A stretch of DNA of 64,000 nucleotides from Ampelomyces quisqualis (GCA_018398575.1 JAGTXZ010000020.1:248001-312000); one strand, 5' to 3'. Shown: positions 22,152 to 32,826, counted from the first letter of the stretch. Numbers and translations: made by a program. Notes: a model not told the origin generated them from the letters alone.

Positions 22152-24197
22152 TTAAGACCTGCGAGCACGCTGCTCCGCGTCAATGATTTCATACAGCGTA
22201 AGACCCCGAGTCATCGATGCTAAGCTTCCAGACCGCACGCTCGGAGACGACGGCCTCTGCGAGCTATACAGATTCTCTTGGCTCATGCTCCGCAGTTTAT
22301 TGTAGGAGGCATTGTGTGCTGGCTGTCCATATTGAGGCTCAGCAAACCTTACAGTCCGGTTGGGCGCTTTCTGGGATTGTCGGGCGGCGAGTTGAAGTAG
22401 GTTCTGGTATTGAGCTTCAAAGGCTGCAATTTCATCCCTTGTGACTGTGACGTCGTTACCACCTCTCTCCGCCATTGCTGGTGGTGCTGGAGTCGAAGCA
22501 GATCCAGTTCTGGAGATTTCGTTCGAGGAACTTGTAGCTGTAAGCACTGCGGGAGTAGAGGCTGAGCGTGCTAAAGGGTCGTCGGTCGGGCTTGTCATAT
22601 GCTTGAAGACTGCAGAAGAGCCTTGTGACTGTGAAGCTGGCCAGGCCTGCGCATGAACCGGTGCAGTTGAAACTATGTTGGCGGAGAAGGCAGAGCCTAC
22701 GGAGGTTACACTTGGTATTGCTTCAACCATCTTTGACAATGTATCGGAGGTGGCCGAGCTTTCGCTAAGTGACTGGCTGGCAGAACTAGTGTCTTCTGCT
22801 CCGCTATCGTGTCGCATTTTCTCATCGCTGTTGCTAGATTTCTCCGACATGCCTTGGGGCTGATCTGCGGTTTCTTCTGGTATGGAAAATCGGATCGTGG
22901 ATGACCAAGGGTTCCTCCTGTACCTATGGGGCGGCAATTGTATGGGAGGCTGGAAGCCGAAGTCCTTACGTATCGCATTGTTCGTGGGGTTTGTCCTCCG
23001 GGGCACGGTACTTGTGGGGAGCCTGGAGCCTTCAGTGCTTCCTATCCTTGATATCCGAGGTGTCGGAGGAGGACCTGCGCTGGGTCCGCCTGTACTGCAT
23101 CGAAAAGCATTGTTACACGCGTCTACGGATATTCTTGGTCTTGTATGACGCTGTGATGGCAGACTACCAATATCATGAGATCGTTCGTAGGAAACTTGGT
23201 TCCAACGAATCGAAGCGGGCATTTGCAGTTGCTGGTATCTGGCATGCTGCACCCCTTCGCTTTCTCCATGGGCGCCCTCGTTAGCTGAGAATGGAAGACG
23301 GGTGCTGTAATGCCCAAGCGGCGGAGCTTCATTGTCCCAAGATATATGCGACCGTGTTAGAGATGCCGAACTAGGCCTTGGTGGGGGAGACATGGTTCCT
23401 GTAGTTGCCCTCGGCATTTTTTCCAACGAAGACGCAGGTTTGGCAGTAGAGCTCGAGACAGGAACAACCTTCGCAGTTTCGTCTGGCACCAGCCATTTGG
23501 AAGGGTCTGGACAATTCATGTACAGTATTCCACTGGACGATGATGACTGCATAGAATTGTGCCGGGCTGTTCCTGGCCGAACCTGCGATTTAGGTGTGCC
23601 TACCATGCTTTGAGTCCGATCTGCGTGCGACATGGCGTAATTGTTCGAAGTCGATGACGATCGATTTTGTTCTTTGTCTGGCCGGCGTTGTATATCGCTG
23701 AATTGACGTTCTGAAGCTTTCTTGTCTGCCACAAACCTGGCAACGACTTCCCCAATCAAATGTCTCGCGGGGATGGGTACATAGGCGCCGAGTCGGTGCT
23801 TCTTGGATTCGATGCCGACAGCAATTGCTACATAAGGGCAAAGGGTGGCCAATTGTTGCTCGCTGCAGCTGCGTAAAGCTTCGCCAGTACCATCCCAGGC
23901 CATGCATGTCTCGAGAACCCACTCCGGAAACTTCTTGGCACACTGATTGTTCTTGCTGGTAAGGAGGGTGTACAGAAAGTATTGAACGTCTCGAACACTG
24001 GCCTCTGGTTGAGGCAGGTATTTGGGATGGTTGCCATGCCGAGCTTTCTTGACACGATCGGGATTGGTAGGGAATGGATACTGGTCGAAAACGACAGTAG
24101 AAACTGAGGAAGGTGCAGTGCTAGACGCATAATCACAGCTCATTGAGCTTGCCATGCTTGGCCGTTTGATAAAAGCCCTGAAGTGGTCGAGCACCAT
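22152..24197 (-). CDS. hypothetical protein, 681 aa, Ser-rich with conserved-looking N-terminal domain
   Basis: One uninterrupted exon. Residues about 50-165 look folded ('DVQYFLYTLLTSKNNQCAKK', 'FPEWVLETCMAWDGTGEALR', 'YVAIAVGIESKKHRLGAYVP'). From about 170 to 600 the chain is Ser/Thr/Pro/Arg-rich and probably disordered. A short C-terminal segment with helix potential follows ('DEIAAFEAQYQNLLQLAARQ') and the protein ends 'LTLYEIIDAEQRARRS'. No membrane segment, signal peptide or enzyme motif is seen. The layout (a small domain plus a long disordered, phosphorylatable tail) suggests a scaffold or regulatory protein, by inference only. The ATG at 24197 was kept; MASSMS, 14 codons downstream, is an alternative. 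Five shadow ORFs lie on the other strand. Confidence 0.8.
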   Translation of the reverse strand: MVLDHFRAFIKRPSMASSMSCDYASSTAPSSVSTVVFDQYPFPTNPDRVKKARHGNHPKYLPQPEASVRDVQYFLYTLLTSKNNQCAKKFPEWVLETCMAWDGTGEALRSCSEQQLATLCPYVAIAVGIESKKHRLGAYVPIPARHLIGEVVARFVADKKASERQFSDIQRRPDKEQNRSSSTSNNYAMSHADRTQSMVGTPKSQVRPGTARHNSMQSSSSSGILYMNCPDPSKWLVPDETAKVVPVSSSTAKPASSLEKMPRATTGTMSPPPRPSSASLTRSHISWDNEAPPLGHYSTRLPFSANEGAHGESEGVQHARYQQLQMPASIRWNQVSYERSHDIGSLPSQRHTRPRISVDACNNAFRCSTGGPSAGPPPTPRISRIGSTEGSRLPTSTVPRRTNPTNNAIRKDFGFQPPIQLPPHRYRRNPWSSTIRFSIPEETADQPQGMSEKSSNSDEKMRHDSGAEDTSSASQSLSESSATSDTLSKMVEAIPSVTSVGSAFSANIVSTAPVHAQAWPASQSQGSSAVFKHMTSPTDDPLARSASTPAVLTATSSSNEISRTGSASTPAPPAMAERGGNDVTVTRDEIAAFEAQYQNLLQLAARQSQKAPNRTVRFAEPQYGQPAHNASYNKLRSMSQENLYSSQRPSSPSVRSGSLASMTRGLTLYEIIDAEQRARRS

Positions 24198-25001
24198 GTC
24201 GAGGGAGATTGCGAAGACTGACGCGAAAGAATCCAGTGATACAGGAAATCTTTGCTGAAGTTAGCAAGGTATAAACAACAGTACACACATACGTACCAAA
24301 CGCCTCCTTACGCCTTGAGCAAATCTAGCTAGAATGACGAACTCTGAGCGACGAAGATAGAGAAACTCGAACTTAAGCGCCTGCTGTACCTGCAAAAGAG
24401 AGACTATCAAGTTGACATTTGGACGGTATGTCAGTAGAAAGAGAGGAGCAGACTCGAAAGACACCTGGCCAGGGAGGTCGGCGCTGCCGCCAGTGCACGC
24501 GCATGTCGAAAAAGTGTAGGTGCGGGGATCCATGGCAGGGTTACCCATTCAAAACAGCGGTTGCAGTCCTCTATGACCGCAATAGGCATGTGTAGAGGCG
24601 CTTATGCTGGCTGAGATGGAGACGGTGCGCAGGTGTACCACGGGCGCACTGCGTTGCGGCACAGCGGGGCCGGTCTGGACACGCGAGACATGGTGAGCTT
24701 GAGATACTGTGTACCAACGGAGCGGAATGCGTTCAAGACGCCTCCCTCGTTGTATTCGCGTTCTCGACGGGTGGGTCTCTGACGGTGGCGCGTTGTTGGA
24801 GGGCATTAATTGATGAGGTTCTTGTCGAGATGGATGATCGTGGACCCTGCATCCGGACGGGAGAGGCGCGTTCGTGCAACATCGGGTGATCGGGAACTCG
24901 GTAGCCCCAAGCTCCAAACCATCTGCTGTAGCGTCTGGACGCAACCGATCTAGCTTCGCTACTAGCTTGCCTACCGCTAATGCGTGCTCGAACGGGACGC
25001 T
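24198..25001. other. intergenic; 5' flank of the 681-aa gene and 3' flank of the MFS pseudogene
   Basis: Minus-strand ORFs at 24261-24548 and 24549-24944 have unnatural composition (His, Pro, Arg, Ser) and no motif. Nothing is called. Confidence 0.55.
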
Positions 25002-26563
25002 TCAAAGCATATACCTGAACTGTGAGGTTTTGCGATCTGTGAGATCGTCGTCGTACGCGTTGTCGAAGCCCTCTATCGCCCCCGGTTTATCCCGCCGATT
25101 GTTCTCCCAGATACATACAAAACGATAAATGATTGCGAGTACCGCTGCTCTTATCGAAGTCGCCAGTACTGCAATGAATCCGGGTGCGTATACGGGCGCG
25201 TCTTCAGGCTTGAAAAGGAGGGGTCCAACAAAATTGCCTGCGGGCGTCAGTAATACTCATTGTTTCAGTGGCGCAGAAGCTTACCCAGACAGTACCCCAT
25301 GAATACGCCCGACGAGGTTATTGAGCGTTTCGTGTATCCAGCAGTGTTGCCGATTTGCAGCCCCTATGAGCACAGCATAACCGCCCCCGAACGATGCCAA
25401 GATGTAGCACGCGAACAGCAGACCGCCTTTTTCGCCACGAGGCAGTCTCCAAAGCAGGATAGCGGCTGTGATAGTCCCAAGCTGGTGTATAGCCACGAGC
25501 CATGTCCAGATACCCTTGAGTTTGTAGGCAGCGTAGGGCGCGGCCAGCTCCATCGTGCCGATTACAGCGCCAGAGGGGAAGGGTCAAGAGCAGGGAGTTA
25601 AGTCTGTTGAAACCGAAGCGGTTGATGATTATTGGAATGAAAGAGGAGACTGGTCCGTTGGCACCTGAATTCCCTTGAAGTGCTTGTTGCGCACGCCCGA
25701 ATTATTCTCGCGCACACGAGCTACGGCATTGTATTTCTCGCGATCGTTGAAGCCCGTGACGCGAATCGGATCGGGAGGCAAGAAGAAGAGTATGACGACC
25801 GCCCAAAGCACTGTGAGTGCTCCTGCGACGATGTACATGTACTGCCAGGAGTTGAGGCCACCACCACTGATATGGCCGAGCCCATAGTTGATGAGCGGCG
25901 ACACTGCGCTGACGTATCCTGTCGTGCTGTACCAGAAGCCCATGCGAAGAGCTTGTTCTTGTTTCTTGTACCAGCCGCGAACAATGAGCACGAACATGGG
26001 TGAGACGCCAGACTCGAGGAAACCTAAGAAGAACCGCTGCGTGTAGAATTCTTTCCAATAGGTACATGCCGCACTGCACGTCAGACAGACTCCCTAGACG
26101 GCCTACGATGCCAGATGCGACGCGCTCGATTGGCCAGCTTTGCGCCATGAGGTAGGCTGGATAGCTGCCGACGATGAAGCCCAGGTTAAAGATTGATGCC
26201 GAGAAGGAGTAGCGATTGCCGGTGTTGAGAGCAAGGTCATCCCGTAGACCAAAGAGCGCCTCGAAAGTCAGCTTTAGGCTAGGTATTGCACACGCCAATA
26301 GGACTTACTGCCTGCGACAACATAGCCTCGTCGTAGTACTGTAATCCATGTGTGATGACCAGGAGCGAAATGAGCGTTTTGTCCAGCCTGCGCACCAATT
26401 TCTTCTCCTTCTCTGAATTCCATGTCTCGTCACCGGTATACTGGGCAAGGACTCGGAGAGCTTCGTCCTGGTGTATCGTGTATATTGTGCAAGTATGCCT
26501 AAGCTCCTCCAGCACCTTGGGTGAGATTTCTTGAGCCTTGGTACTCTGCCTGTCGCGGGACAT
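25002..26563 (-). pseudogene. MFS transporter, anion:cation symporter (Dal5/allantoate permease-like), multiply disabled
   Basis: Exon 1 (26563-26309) and a 49-bp intron (GTAAGT to TTTCGAG) are normal, joining 'YYDEAMLSQA' to 'ALFGLRDDLALN', a conserved ACS-family start of helix 1-2. The reading then breaks. Just after 'SYPAYLMAQSWPIERVASGI' there is a one-base shift plus a TAG at 26094-26096 where relatives have Trp in 'VWGVCL'. The frame resumes with 'YWKEFYTQRFFLGFLESG' and 'MFVLIVRGWYKKQEQALRMG'. About 25 codons are missing between 'KHFKGIQ' (near 25675) and 'ANGPVSSFIPIIIN'. Further one-base shifts lie near 25575 and 25360. A last intron (GTAAGC to CGCAG, about 25238-25286) leads to 'FVGPLLFKPEDAPVYAPG' and the end 'FRYML'. 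Relatives import allantoate, nicotinate or other organic anions at the plasma membrane. Confidence 0.88.
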
Positions 26564-27095
26564 GCTTGGTCGAATGATGCTGTTTTATCTCGTTAACTTG
26601 AGTAACAGGTAGTATGCAAGGGAGGAAATACCAAGGATGTTGTGTAGGAAAATGAGTGGAAGTGGGTCTGTAAATGGAAAAGAGTTGCGTTCATTCTATA
26701 CGTCGCCTACGCTTACAGCCATAGCTGCATCTATTCGAAAAGGCAAGATCGTTCTACTATTAGGGACATGTCCATCGATGTGTGCGGGGAAGGTCACCCC
26801 CAAGAAATAACATCGCTCATTTCTTGGCAGCCTGCACGACGGCGAACAGCGATGTTCAGTTGATTCGAAAGGAGTCAAAGGACTGACTCGATGGAGGAGG
26901 ACGAGTTTGGCGAATACGGCACGGTCAATTTTCGGTGAATCTTGTTACATTTTGTACTAGCCAAGGATGGACTAGGCACGGTGCGGGATCTCGGGTTGCG
27001 CAGTGCGCGCACCAATTCTCTACCAGAATTTTTGCCCACAGACTGTACAATCGTAATGATCTCGACTCCAAAGAGCATCACCCTAGAAGTACATC
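26564..27095. other. intergenic, no gene seen
   Basis: 5' flank of the MFS pseudogene and 3' flank of the CFEM-like gene; short shadow ORFs only. Confidence 0.6.
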
Positions 27096-27992
27096 TCAAT
27101 CTTCGCCAGCCTTAACCCCCTCTCTTGTCCCCCTGAGACCTCCCCTTATTGAAGGCCTTCCAGACCCTCGAAACAGAGCTGCTCTACGTGCGTATGCCTC
27201 GTCGCGCTCCCGGAACTCTTGCGCATATCTCTTTAAGGCGGCACCAAAGTCGTGTGGCGAGCTGGCAGGCGCAAGCGGCGATGCTGGCACAGTGCCCGGA
27301 AGGTTTTCTGCGCTCAAGGGCACACTGCTTGCATCAGTATGCGGCCGTGACAGGTGCGCCGAAGAAGAGAGGAGCTGGAGAGGGATTAGGCGATTGTTTC
27401 TGTTCGCTCTTTCCCTGGCGGTCTTTTGGCGACGGCGGTGGCAGATAAAGGCGAGGGAGAAGAGTATGGTTAAGGTGATGATGATGACGCCAGCGACGAC
27501 AAGGTATTTCCAACGGTCGTGAAGCCATTCGCCATGGTCTTTTGCCTTGCCGTTGTCCTCTGTAGGGGTAGTCATGGAAGGAGGCGGTGATAATTGGTGC
27601 GTCTCCTCTTGCGCAGTGGTCGTTGTTGGTGGATTTGGAGCCGCTGCTGGCCTCGTTGGAGATGGTATAAAGGAAAAGGCTTGGTCTGGCACACCGCAGA
27701 GACTGTTGTAGTATCCGTGGATGGCAATGTCTTCCTCGTGCTTGCAGACTTGGTAACAAATCTTGCCGTTGCGGTGGAGGCTCTTGAGATAGTCGGAGTT
27801 ACAGAAACAGTCCAGGTAAGTGGCGTTGTTGGAGACAGGGGCGGCAGGCGGAATACAATTGAGCTCAGATGCGAGGATGATGGAGCAGGTGCGTGCGCAG
27901 GCAGCGACGCGGTTGAAATCGAAGATCAAGATGCTTCTCTCGGCAAAAGCCACTATTGTGGCGAGGAAGAGGAGGATGGTGGTGAAGTGCAT
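27096..27992 (-). CDS. CFEM-like single-pass plasma-membrane protein, 298 aa
   Basis: The start at 27992 (MHFTTILLFLATIVAFA) gives a clean signal peptide; an in-frame ATG ten codons upstream would add a poor N-terminus. Residues about 32-105 carry eight Cys in the order C-x3-C-x9-C ... DCFC ... C-x3-C ... C, resembling the eight-Cys CFEM domain of fungal surface proteins. A Ser/Thr/Pro linker (about 112-165) follows. One membrane helix ('YLVVAGVIIITLTILFSLAF') then leads to a basic stop-transfer HRRRQK and a cytosolic tail of about 100 residues ending in Arg/Gly-rich text. The layout suggests a wall- or surface-facing receptor or haem/ligand-binding protein. CFEM membership is inferred from Cys pattern only, and no CFEM-typical Asp was verified. 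Confidence 0.75.
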   Translation of the reverse strand: MHFTTILLFLATIVAFAERSILIFDFNRVAACARTCSIILASELNCIPPAAPVSNNATYLDCFCNSDYLKSLHRNGKICYQVCKHEEDIAIHGYYNSLCGVPDQAFSFIPSPTRPAAAPNPPTTTTAQEETHQLSPPPSMTTPTEDNGKAKDHGEWLHDRWKYLVVAGVIIITLTILFSLAFICHRRRQKTARERANRNNRLIPLQLLSSSAHLSRPHTDASSVPLSAENLPGTVPASPLAPASSPHDFGAALKRYAQEFRERDEAYARRAALFRGSGRPSIRGGLRGTREGVKAGED

Positions 27993-28675
27993 GATAGCAG
28001 TGCTTGTTCGCGAGATGTACAAGGCGTTGGCGGGGAAGGGGAAAGATTGCAGGCTGAAGGAAAGTGATCGTGATGGGACGATCGAGCAGCTGGAGATGTT
28101 GTTTGCCAGCGGTCTCGCTGTCGCTGCAAACTAAAGGTGGGCCGAGCGCTCCTTCCCTATCAACCACGCTGTCACTTCGAGTTGCTTCCCTCCTCACCTC
28201 TGCTTCTCTCACTCTCTCCCACTTTACTTGGTTCTCCTTCTCCTGCTACGTTCCCCAGTACATCTTCAAGTCAAACGCATATCTTCCCACGCACAAGACA
28301 GGTCCCACGGATTTAGACGGCGTCTTCCCAACTTCTACAAATGTTCGACCGATCTCCCCAAGAGACAAGGATTCCATACAGAGGCAAATCTCTGGCCAAA
28401 AGGTTACCCCCCATCCAAGACTCCTCGGAGACTTCCTACGCAAGAACTAACCCCTCAAGCATCCGGATGTCCTCACGAAGCCGATCGACGCCCGCGCTGA
28501 CGTGCGAGCGTTCCTCTCTGAGCGCCGCAATGTTCTTCACATGAGCGGCCTCCGCCAAGTCTTGACTTAGTCGGAGCTTTAGTCTATGTTCACTCATTTT
28601 GGTGATCGCCCGATTGCCTTCTGGACCCTTTGTAAACCCGACCAGCAGAAGCTTACGGGCACCAGTTGCGCCATT

Positions 28676-28715
28676 TTCTCGTTCCTACGGAAGTCTTCTC
28701 GTTCCTACGGAAGTC
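28676..28715. repeat. perfect 20-bp tandem duplication
   Basis: TTCTCGTTCCTACGGAAGTC occurs twice back to back without a mismatch, indicating a recent slippage duplication inside an otherwise unannotated stretch. Confidence 0.9.
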
Positions 28716-29004
28716 AGCCAGGTATCGCACGTCGAAGGAGGACAAGCAGGCACGTACTGACACTGCAGTGTCTGTCACCACAAGGACGGCCAGCGGGAAC
28801 ATATAGCCATGCTGTTGGCCTGGCGCCATCATACTTTGCAATCCAGGACATGCGTCTTATTTCGTTCGTGGATTTGAAAGCAGCAATCATCGAGCCATGG
28901 GTCAACGTAGCAAGTATGAATGCTTGTCTCTTAATATATGCGCATGCTGACGAGCAGTGCCATGCCGTGGGCATCAGCAAACCAACTACGACGACACCCA
29001 GTTA

Positions 29005-29248
29005 CGACAACGGCCACAACGATTCTTCATACCAGTTGCCGAACTTCGACGCGCAGAAAACAGACAACAAGTCACCGCCGGCGGGTCAAGGCCAGCGATT
29101 CAACCAGCAGATGTATGGTGCCTTGTTGCGACAACAGTCACAACACGTTTTCATGTCAGCTATTGAACTAGGCCAGGACACATACAACAAGTCACCTTGG
29201 GCAGGATAGGGCCATCGATTGAGGATTGTATGATGGCATGCCTATGAA
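29005..29248. repeat. diverged tandem duplication, ~124-bp unit
   Basis: Copy one begins CGACAACGGCCACAACGATT and copy two (from 29129) begins CGACAACAGTCACAACACGT. Both then carry GACA(A/C)ANNACAAGTCACC, followed by GG(C/G)(G/C)(G/A)G and GCGATT/TCGATT. The spacing is about 124 bp. The copies lie inside a plus-strand ORF where both read '(D/Y)NKSP'. Confidence 0.6.
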
Positions 29249-30139
29249 GGCTGGCAGTTATCTGAGTGCCACTGCTAGTGGTAGTCCGATAAACTCCCTC
29301 TTCATGCGCTGCTACTTCTGCCTACAGTAGCTGTGGCCACTATGCGTCTACCTCTGCTCAGGCTCAGTGACATGCAGGCAGGTAGCTACTCAAACGTCAC
29401 TGCCTGTGTCAGCTTCATCTTCGATCCAGCAGGTAGGCAGTACTTGAAGAACCAAATACCGGCCGCCTGGACTTGATCCGCCGCGCGCTTGCTATCTTCT
29501 TCCGGCGCCTCAGCATCTGGCAAACTCCTGACTACAGCAACTTTATGATCTAGTATAAAAGTTTCCAACCCACATTTGAAGCACCTGGGCTCCCGTCGGT
29601 ATTCACTGTGGTTCCTCGACCGCCCCATGGCATGGATTGCAGCGCCAATGGGGCACCTCCATCCAGCGCACGCGGTGCTCACTCTGGCGCCGCTCGCACG
29701 GTAATTTCTCCTTCCTATGTCAGCACCATGCCGTTTGCAATCCACTAACAGCTTGCCTCGTAGTACCGAAGAGACCTGCCCCACGAGATCTCCCCCACCA
29801 CGATGGCCTACCTGCTGATGACGAATCGGGCACACACCCGGATTTGAGGTCGAGGAATGCAATCCACATGCCAGCGGAGGCTGCTACTCGGGGAAGAAGC
29901 AGGAAAGAACACAAAAGCAGTGTGCGACTATTGGCCGCGATCGGTGATCGCTAGGAGCTGAAAAATTGGATGCTGGAAGCAATGGTTCTATCACTGCGAT
30001 GTCACCTGTCTACAATCTGTCCGAGAGCTCTTAATTTCTTTGCGCGTTTTCTTGTCTTGCCCTCAGTCAAGCACTACATATTCTCTCAAATCTCTCTCTC
30101 AGTTCGTTCACCGCCTTCATCTCGCCGCGGTTCACGTGC

Positions 30140-30541
30140 AATTCAAAAAGTGATATGCTTGATCTTTTACTCACCTCCAGTCTATCTGTTCACTATTACT
30201 CGTCCTCTCAGTTGGTAACGTCCTACAACAAATGTCTAGACAATTCAAGAAGTAATATGCTTGATCTCTTGCTTTACTTCCGTCTATCTTTTCAATGTTA
30301 CTCGTCCTCTCAGTCAGTCACGTCCCACGACAAAGGTCCAGACAGTCTAAGAGGTAATATGCTTGATCTTTGGCTTTACTTCCGTCCATCTTTTCAATAT
30401 TACTCGTCCTCTCGGTTGATAATGTCCTAAAACTAAGGGCAGGACAATTCAAGAAGTGATATGCTTGATCTTTTACTTTACTTTTGTCTATATTTTCAAC
30501 ATTACTCGTTGTCTCAGTTGGTGACGTCCTACAAACTCAAA
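30140..30541. repeat. minisatellite, four copies of a 102-bp unit
   Basis: Units start at 30140, 30242, 30344 and 30446 at exactly 102-bp spacing. Each contains (A/G)TAATATGCTTGATC or GTGATATGCTTGATC, then ACTTCCGTCTATCTTTTCAA, then TTACTCGTCCTCTC and CGTCC. Because 102 is a multiple of three, the plus strand shows a repeated 34-residue pattern ('NMLDLLLYFRLSFQCYSSSQ'), broken at copy four. No start or gene context supports translation. Divergence between copies is low to moderate. Confidence 0.9.
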
Positions 30542-32615
30542 GAGTCGTTTTCCTTACTACCTACTTTGAGCGTTGGAGCATATGGTGTGCAAATTGATGT
30601 TTGCGCAGTCGGTCAAGACTCCAGTGGTTGATTTATATAGGTCTCATTTATTTTCCTATGTTTTGAGTTCTGTCTGTACATGTGTTTGCGCTCCGTTAAA
30701 TCATTGTTCTGTCGTGGTGCGCATGTCGAGGACGTGTAATTTGAAAGAGATGGAGGCATAGAACAACCTAATCTTGCGCGAAGAACTAAAGGTGCAGAGA
30801 AACTTGCCAAATGTTTCGACACAAATGGAGCCAGGGAATACCCCTCAGATCAACAGAATCCAGTGAAGGGGCACCAGGGTCAAGGACGTTGCCATCTTTA
30901 TGACTGGTGATTCAAGTTGTGCGTAGCTCAGCAAGTGCACCAAGAGCAGCCAGCCCCGAGTCTCGGAGACTTGTGGCCTTCACACTGAACCTCTACACGT
31001 GCAAAACTTTGGAATTTACGCACTCACTACGTCGCCCAGCTCGCCGCACCCACGTCATCCTCGCCGCGCCGCCACACGCCAACTTTCTCCTTGCCCCTGC
31101 AACACCAATTACTGCGCTATATATACCAATTATAAACACCCAAATACCATCAAAACAATACAGCCTACAATGGCTCAGCGGTTCGAATCCGCGTTTGGTT
31201 CCTCCACACGCTCTGTGTGATCCAAGTTGTAGGTCTCTAATTTCCTTTCCCTTCTGCGCTTGTCACGCTGTTGCTGCTCGACAAAATCACGACACTCTCT
31301 GGGATGGAAGTTCGAAACCGGCTCAAAGAGCCTTCCATCAACATCAGGTTGGCCAAGATGGAATCAGCATGTAAGCCCCCTTTTCTTTTTGCTGTACTTG
31401 ACATTGTGGGAGATGAGGGGAGAGCGGGGATCAAAGTCTTCTTTTTTGCTTTGGGGAAAGGGACGTGTTGTTGTTGTGGATGTCAGATGACCGCGTGTGG
31501 CGAGAAAATTTGCAGTGACGCGTTGCGTTGTCGGGGGTGAAATGGAGGCTAGTGCCTGGCCTTTTGTTTTGCTGCGCCCTACACCACTTCTGCACATGTC
31601 CGCCATAGCTGTGTTCAAGTCCATCTTCGAGCTACTTCGTTCCTTTTCCATCTCAATCGACACTGTTGAGCTGTAGCAACGAGGTCTATTTTCCTGGTCA
31701 CCTGCAACTATGTTTTCGGAGTGTCGCACTCAAATCTACACCCACGCACGCCTTCTTAATTTCCGATCTCCTACAATTGACCTGTACTCAAATCGTATCT
31801 CACTGGCGTATCTTCTACGCTCTCATGATAATCATGGCGGGCAGACGTTGCGTGATGCTGACCTGCATTTTCAGCATCTACAAAGACCTTGTCGTGTTTG
31901 ATCGCCTAGGGATATTGCAAAAGACGAATTCGAGTCACTCTCGAAAACAGGGACTCACTCAGCTAGACGTCATGGACATATGGCTAGATGCTCGTATACT
32001 TTTGGCGACCTGTCGCTGCAGATAAGGTGCTGTGTGTAGGAGGGTTGCAACCTTTGAATCAGAAAGTGCTCTGAGCAGTGTCCGATAAGGTCTTGCGGAG
32101 CCTTTGCCTATTCCCCACTGTTCCACTTCTGCGTGCCTACGCTACGGACAATGCCTGTAATAGTTCAAGAATATCGATTAATGCGCAAACATATCTATTT
32201 GGCGTGGTTGGTTGTCGGCTCACGAGAGACTCAGCGCACTAGCGAAGCATGTGAGCCGCGACGGTGGAGTTGGCAGGATTAAGAAAACGCTACCGAGAAT
32301 GACACGATTTACATCATTCATTACTGGATCACAAACTGAAACAAAGAAAGTGGACATGTACGTGAGGTTGGTGCCACAATTGCGATGCTCTTTGAAATAT
32401 CTCGACCGAAAGCTCCGCCTCGCCAGGCTTGCCCATAGGCACAGTGTGAATCGAAAGTGTTGACACAACTTGATGCAGGTATTCCAGTACCATCCACTAT
32501 CGCGAAATCCGTTTCCTTTCCCATGTGATTACTCATGCCATATCTTACATAGCAAGAAAATTCATCCATCTTTGTAGTGAACGGGTCTTCTGAAGTGCCG
32601 CTTCTGCTCGCTGAA
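30542..32615. other. gene-poor region, no supported gene
   Basis: Short ORFs only. A minus-strand ORF at 32321-32641 reads protein-like in part ('GKETDFAIVDGTGIPASSC') but begins inside the foldback element to its right, and no start outside it is evident. An ATG at 31170 with a good leader opens only 16 codons before a stop, and no convincing second exon could be joined. Confidence 0.5.
31171..31194 (+). promoter_or_regulatory. tRNA T-arm-like hairpin with adjacent Pol III A-box- and B-box-like motifs
   Basis: GGTTCGAATCC at 31180-31190 is an exact match to the Pol III B-box consensus GGTTCGANTCC. It forms a hairpin GCGG-TTCGAAT-CCGC like a tRNA T-arm. TGGCTCAGCGG immediately before it (31171-31181) matches the A-box consensus. 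No anticodon arm or acceptor stem can be folded, so it is not a complete tRNA gene. It may be a tRNA relic with an internal deletion, a TFIIIC-binding site, or chance. The TATA-like run at 31117-31127 lies just upstream. Confidence 0.35.
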
Positions 32616-32826
32616 GCCACGAACACTAAGCGTAGAGACACAAACTCGAGCTACACCCTCACATCTCCACATCTCCAGACGACAGCTCACGTATAGGACA
32701 GGGCGATATCATGACACCAACAATAATGTCATGATATCGACCTGCCGTATGCGCAAGCTGTCGTCTGGAGATGTGGAGATGCAGGGTGTAGCTTGAGTGT
32801 GTGTCTCTACGCTTGGTGTTCGTGGC
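32616..32826. repeat. 211-bp foldback (inverted-repeat) element
   Basis: The two arms are near-perfect reverse complements: the left arm begins GCCACGAACACTAAGCGTAG and the right arm ends CTACGCTTGGTGTTCGTGGC. The perfect inner stem CGATATCATGACA/TGTCATGATATCG closes on a 10-base loop (32717-32726), and the outer arms have scattered mismatches. No target-site duplication is obvious. The transcript would form a long hairpin. Size and structure fit a MITE or foldback transposon. The right arm borders a decayed exon repeat of the next feature. Confidence 0.88.

Larger units (their letters stand above)
27993..30139. other. gene-poor region, no supported gene
   Basis: A plus-strand ORF at 28586-29209 contains duplicated DNA and no motif. 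A minus-strand ORF at 29386-29862 has a protein-like C-terminal half ('REPRCFKCGLETFILDHKVA') but no good start. Either may be a relic; neither is called as a gene. Confidence 0.5.

Noticed and set aside
24549..24944. 131-codon minus-strand ORF
   Set aside because: His/Pro/Arg/Ser-rich text, no start context, lies between two gene ends.
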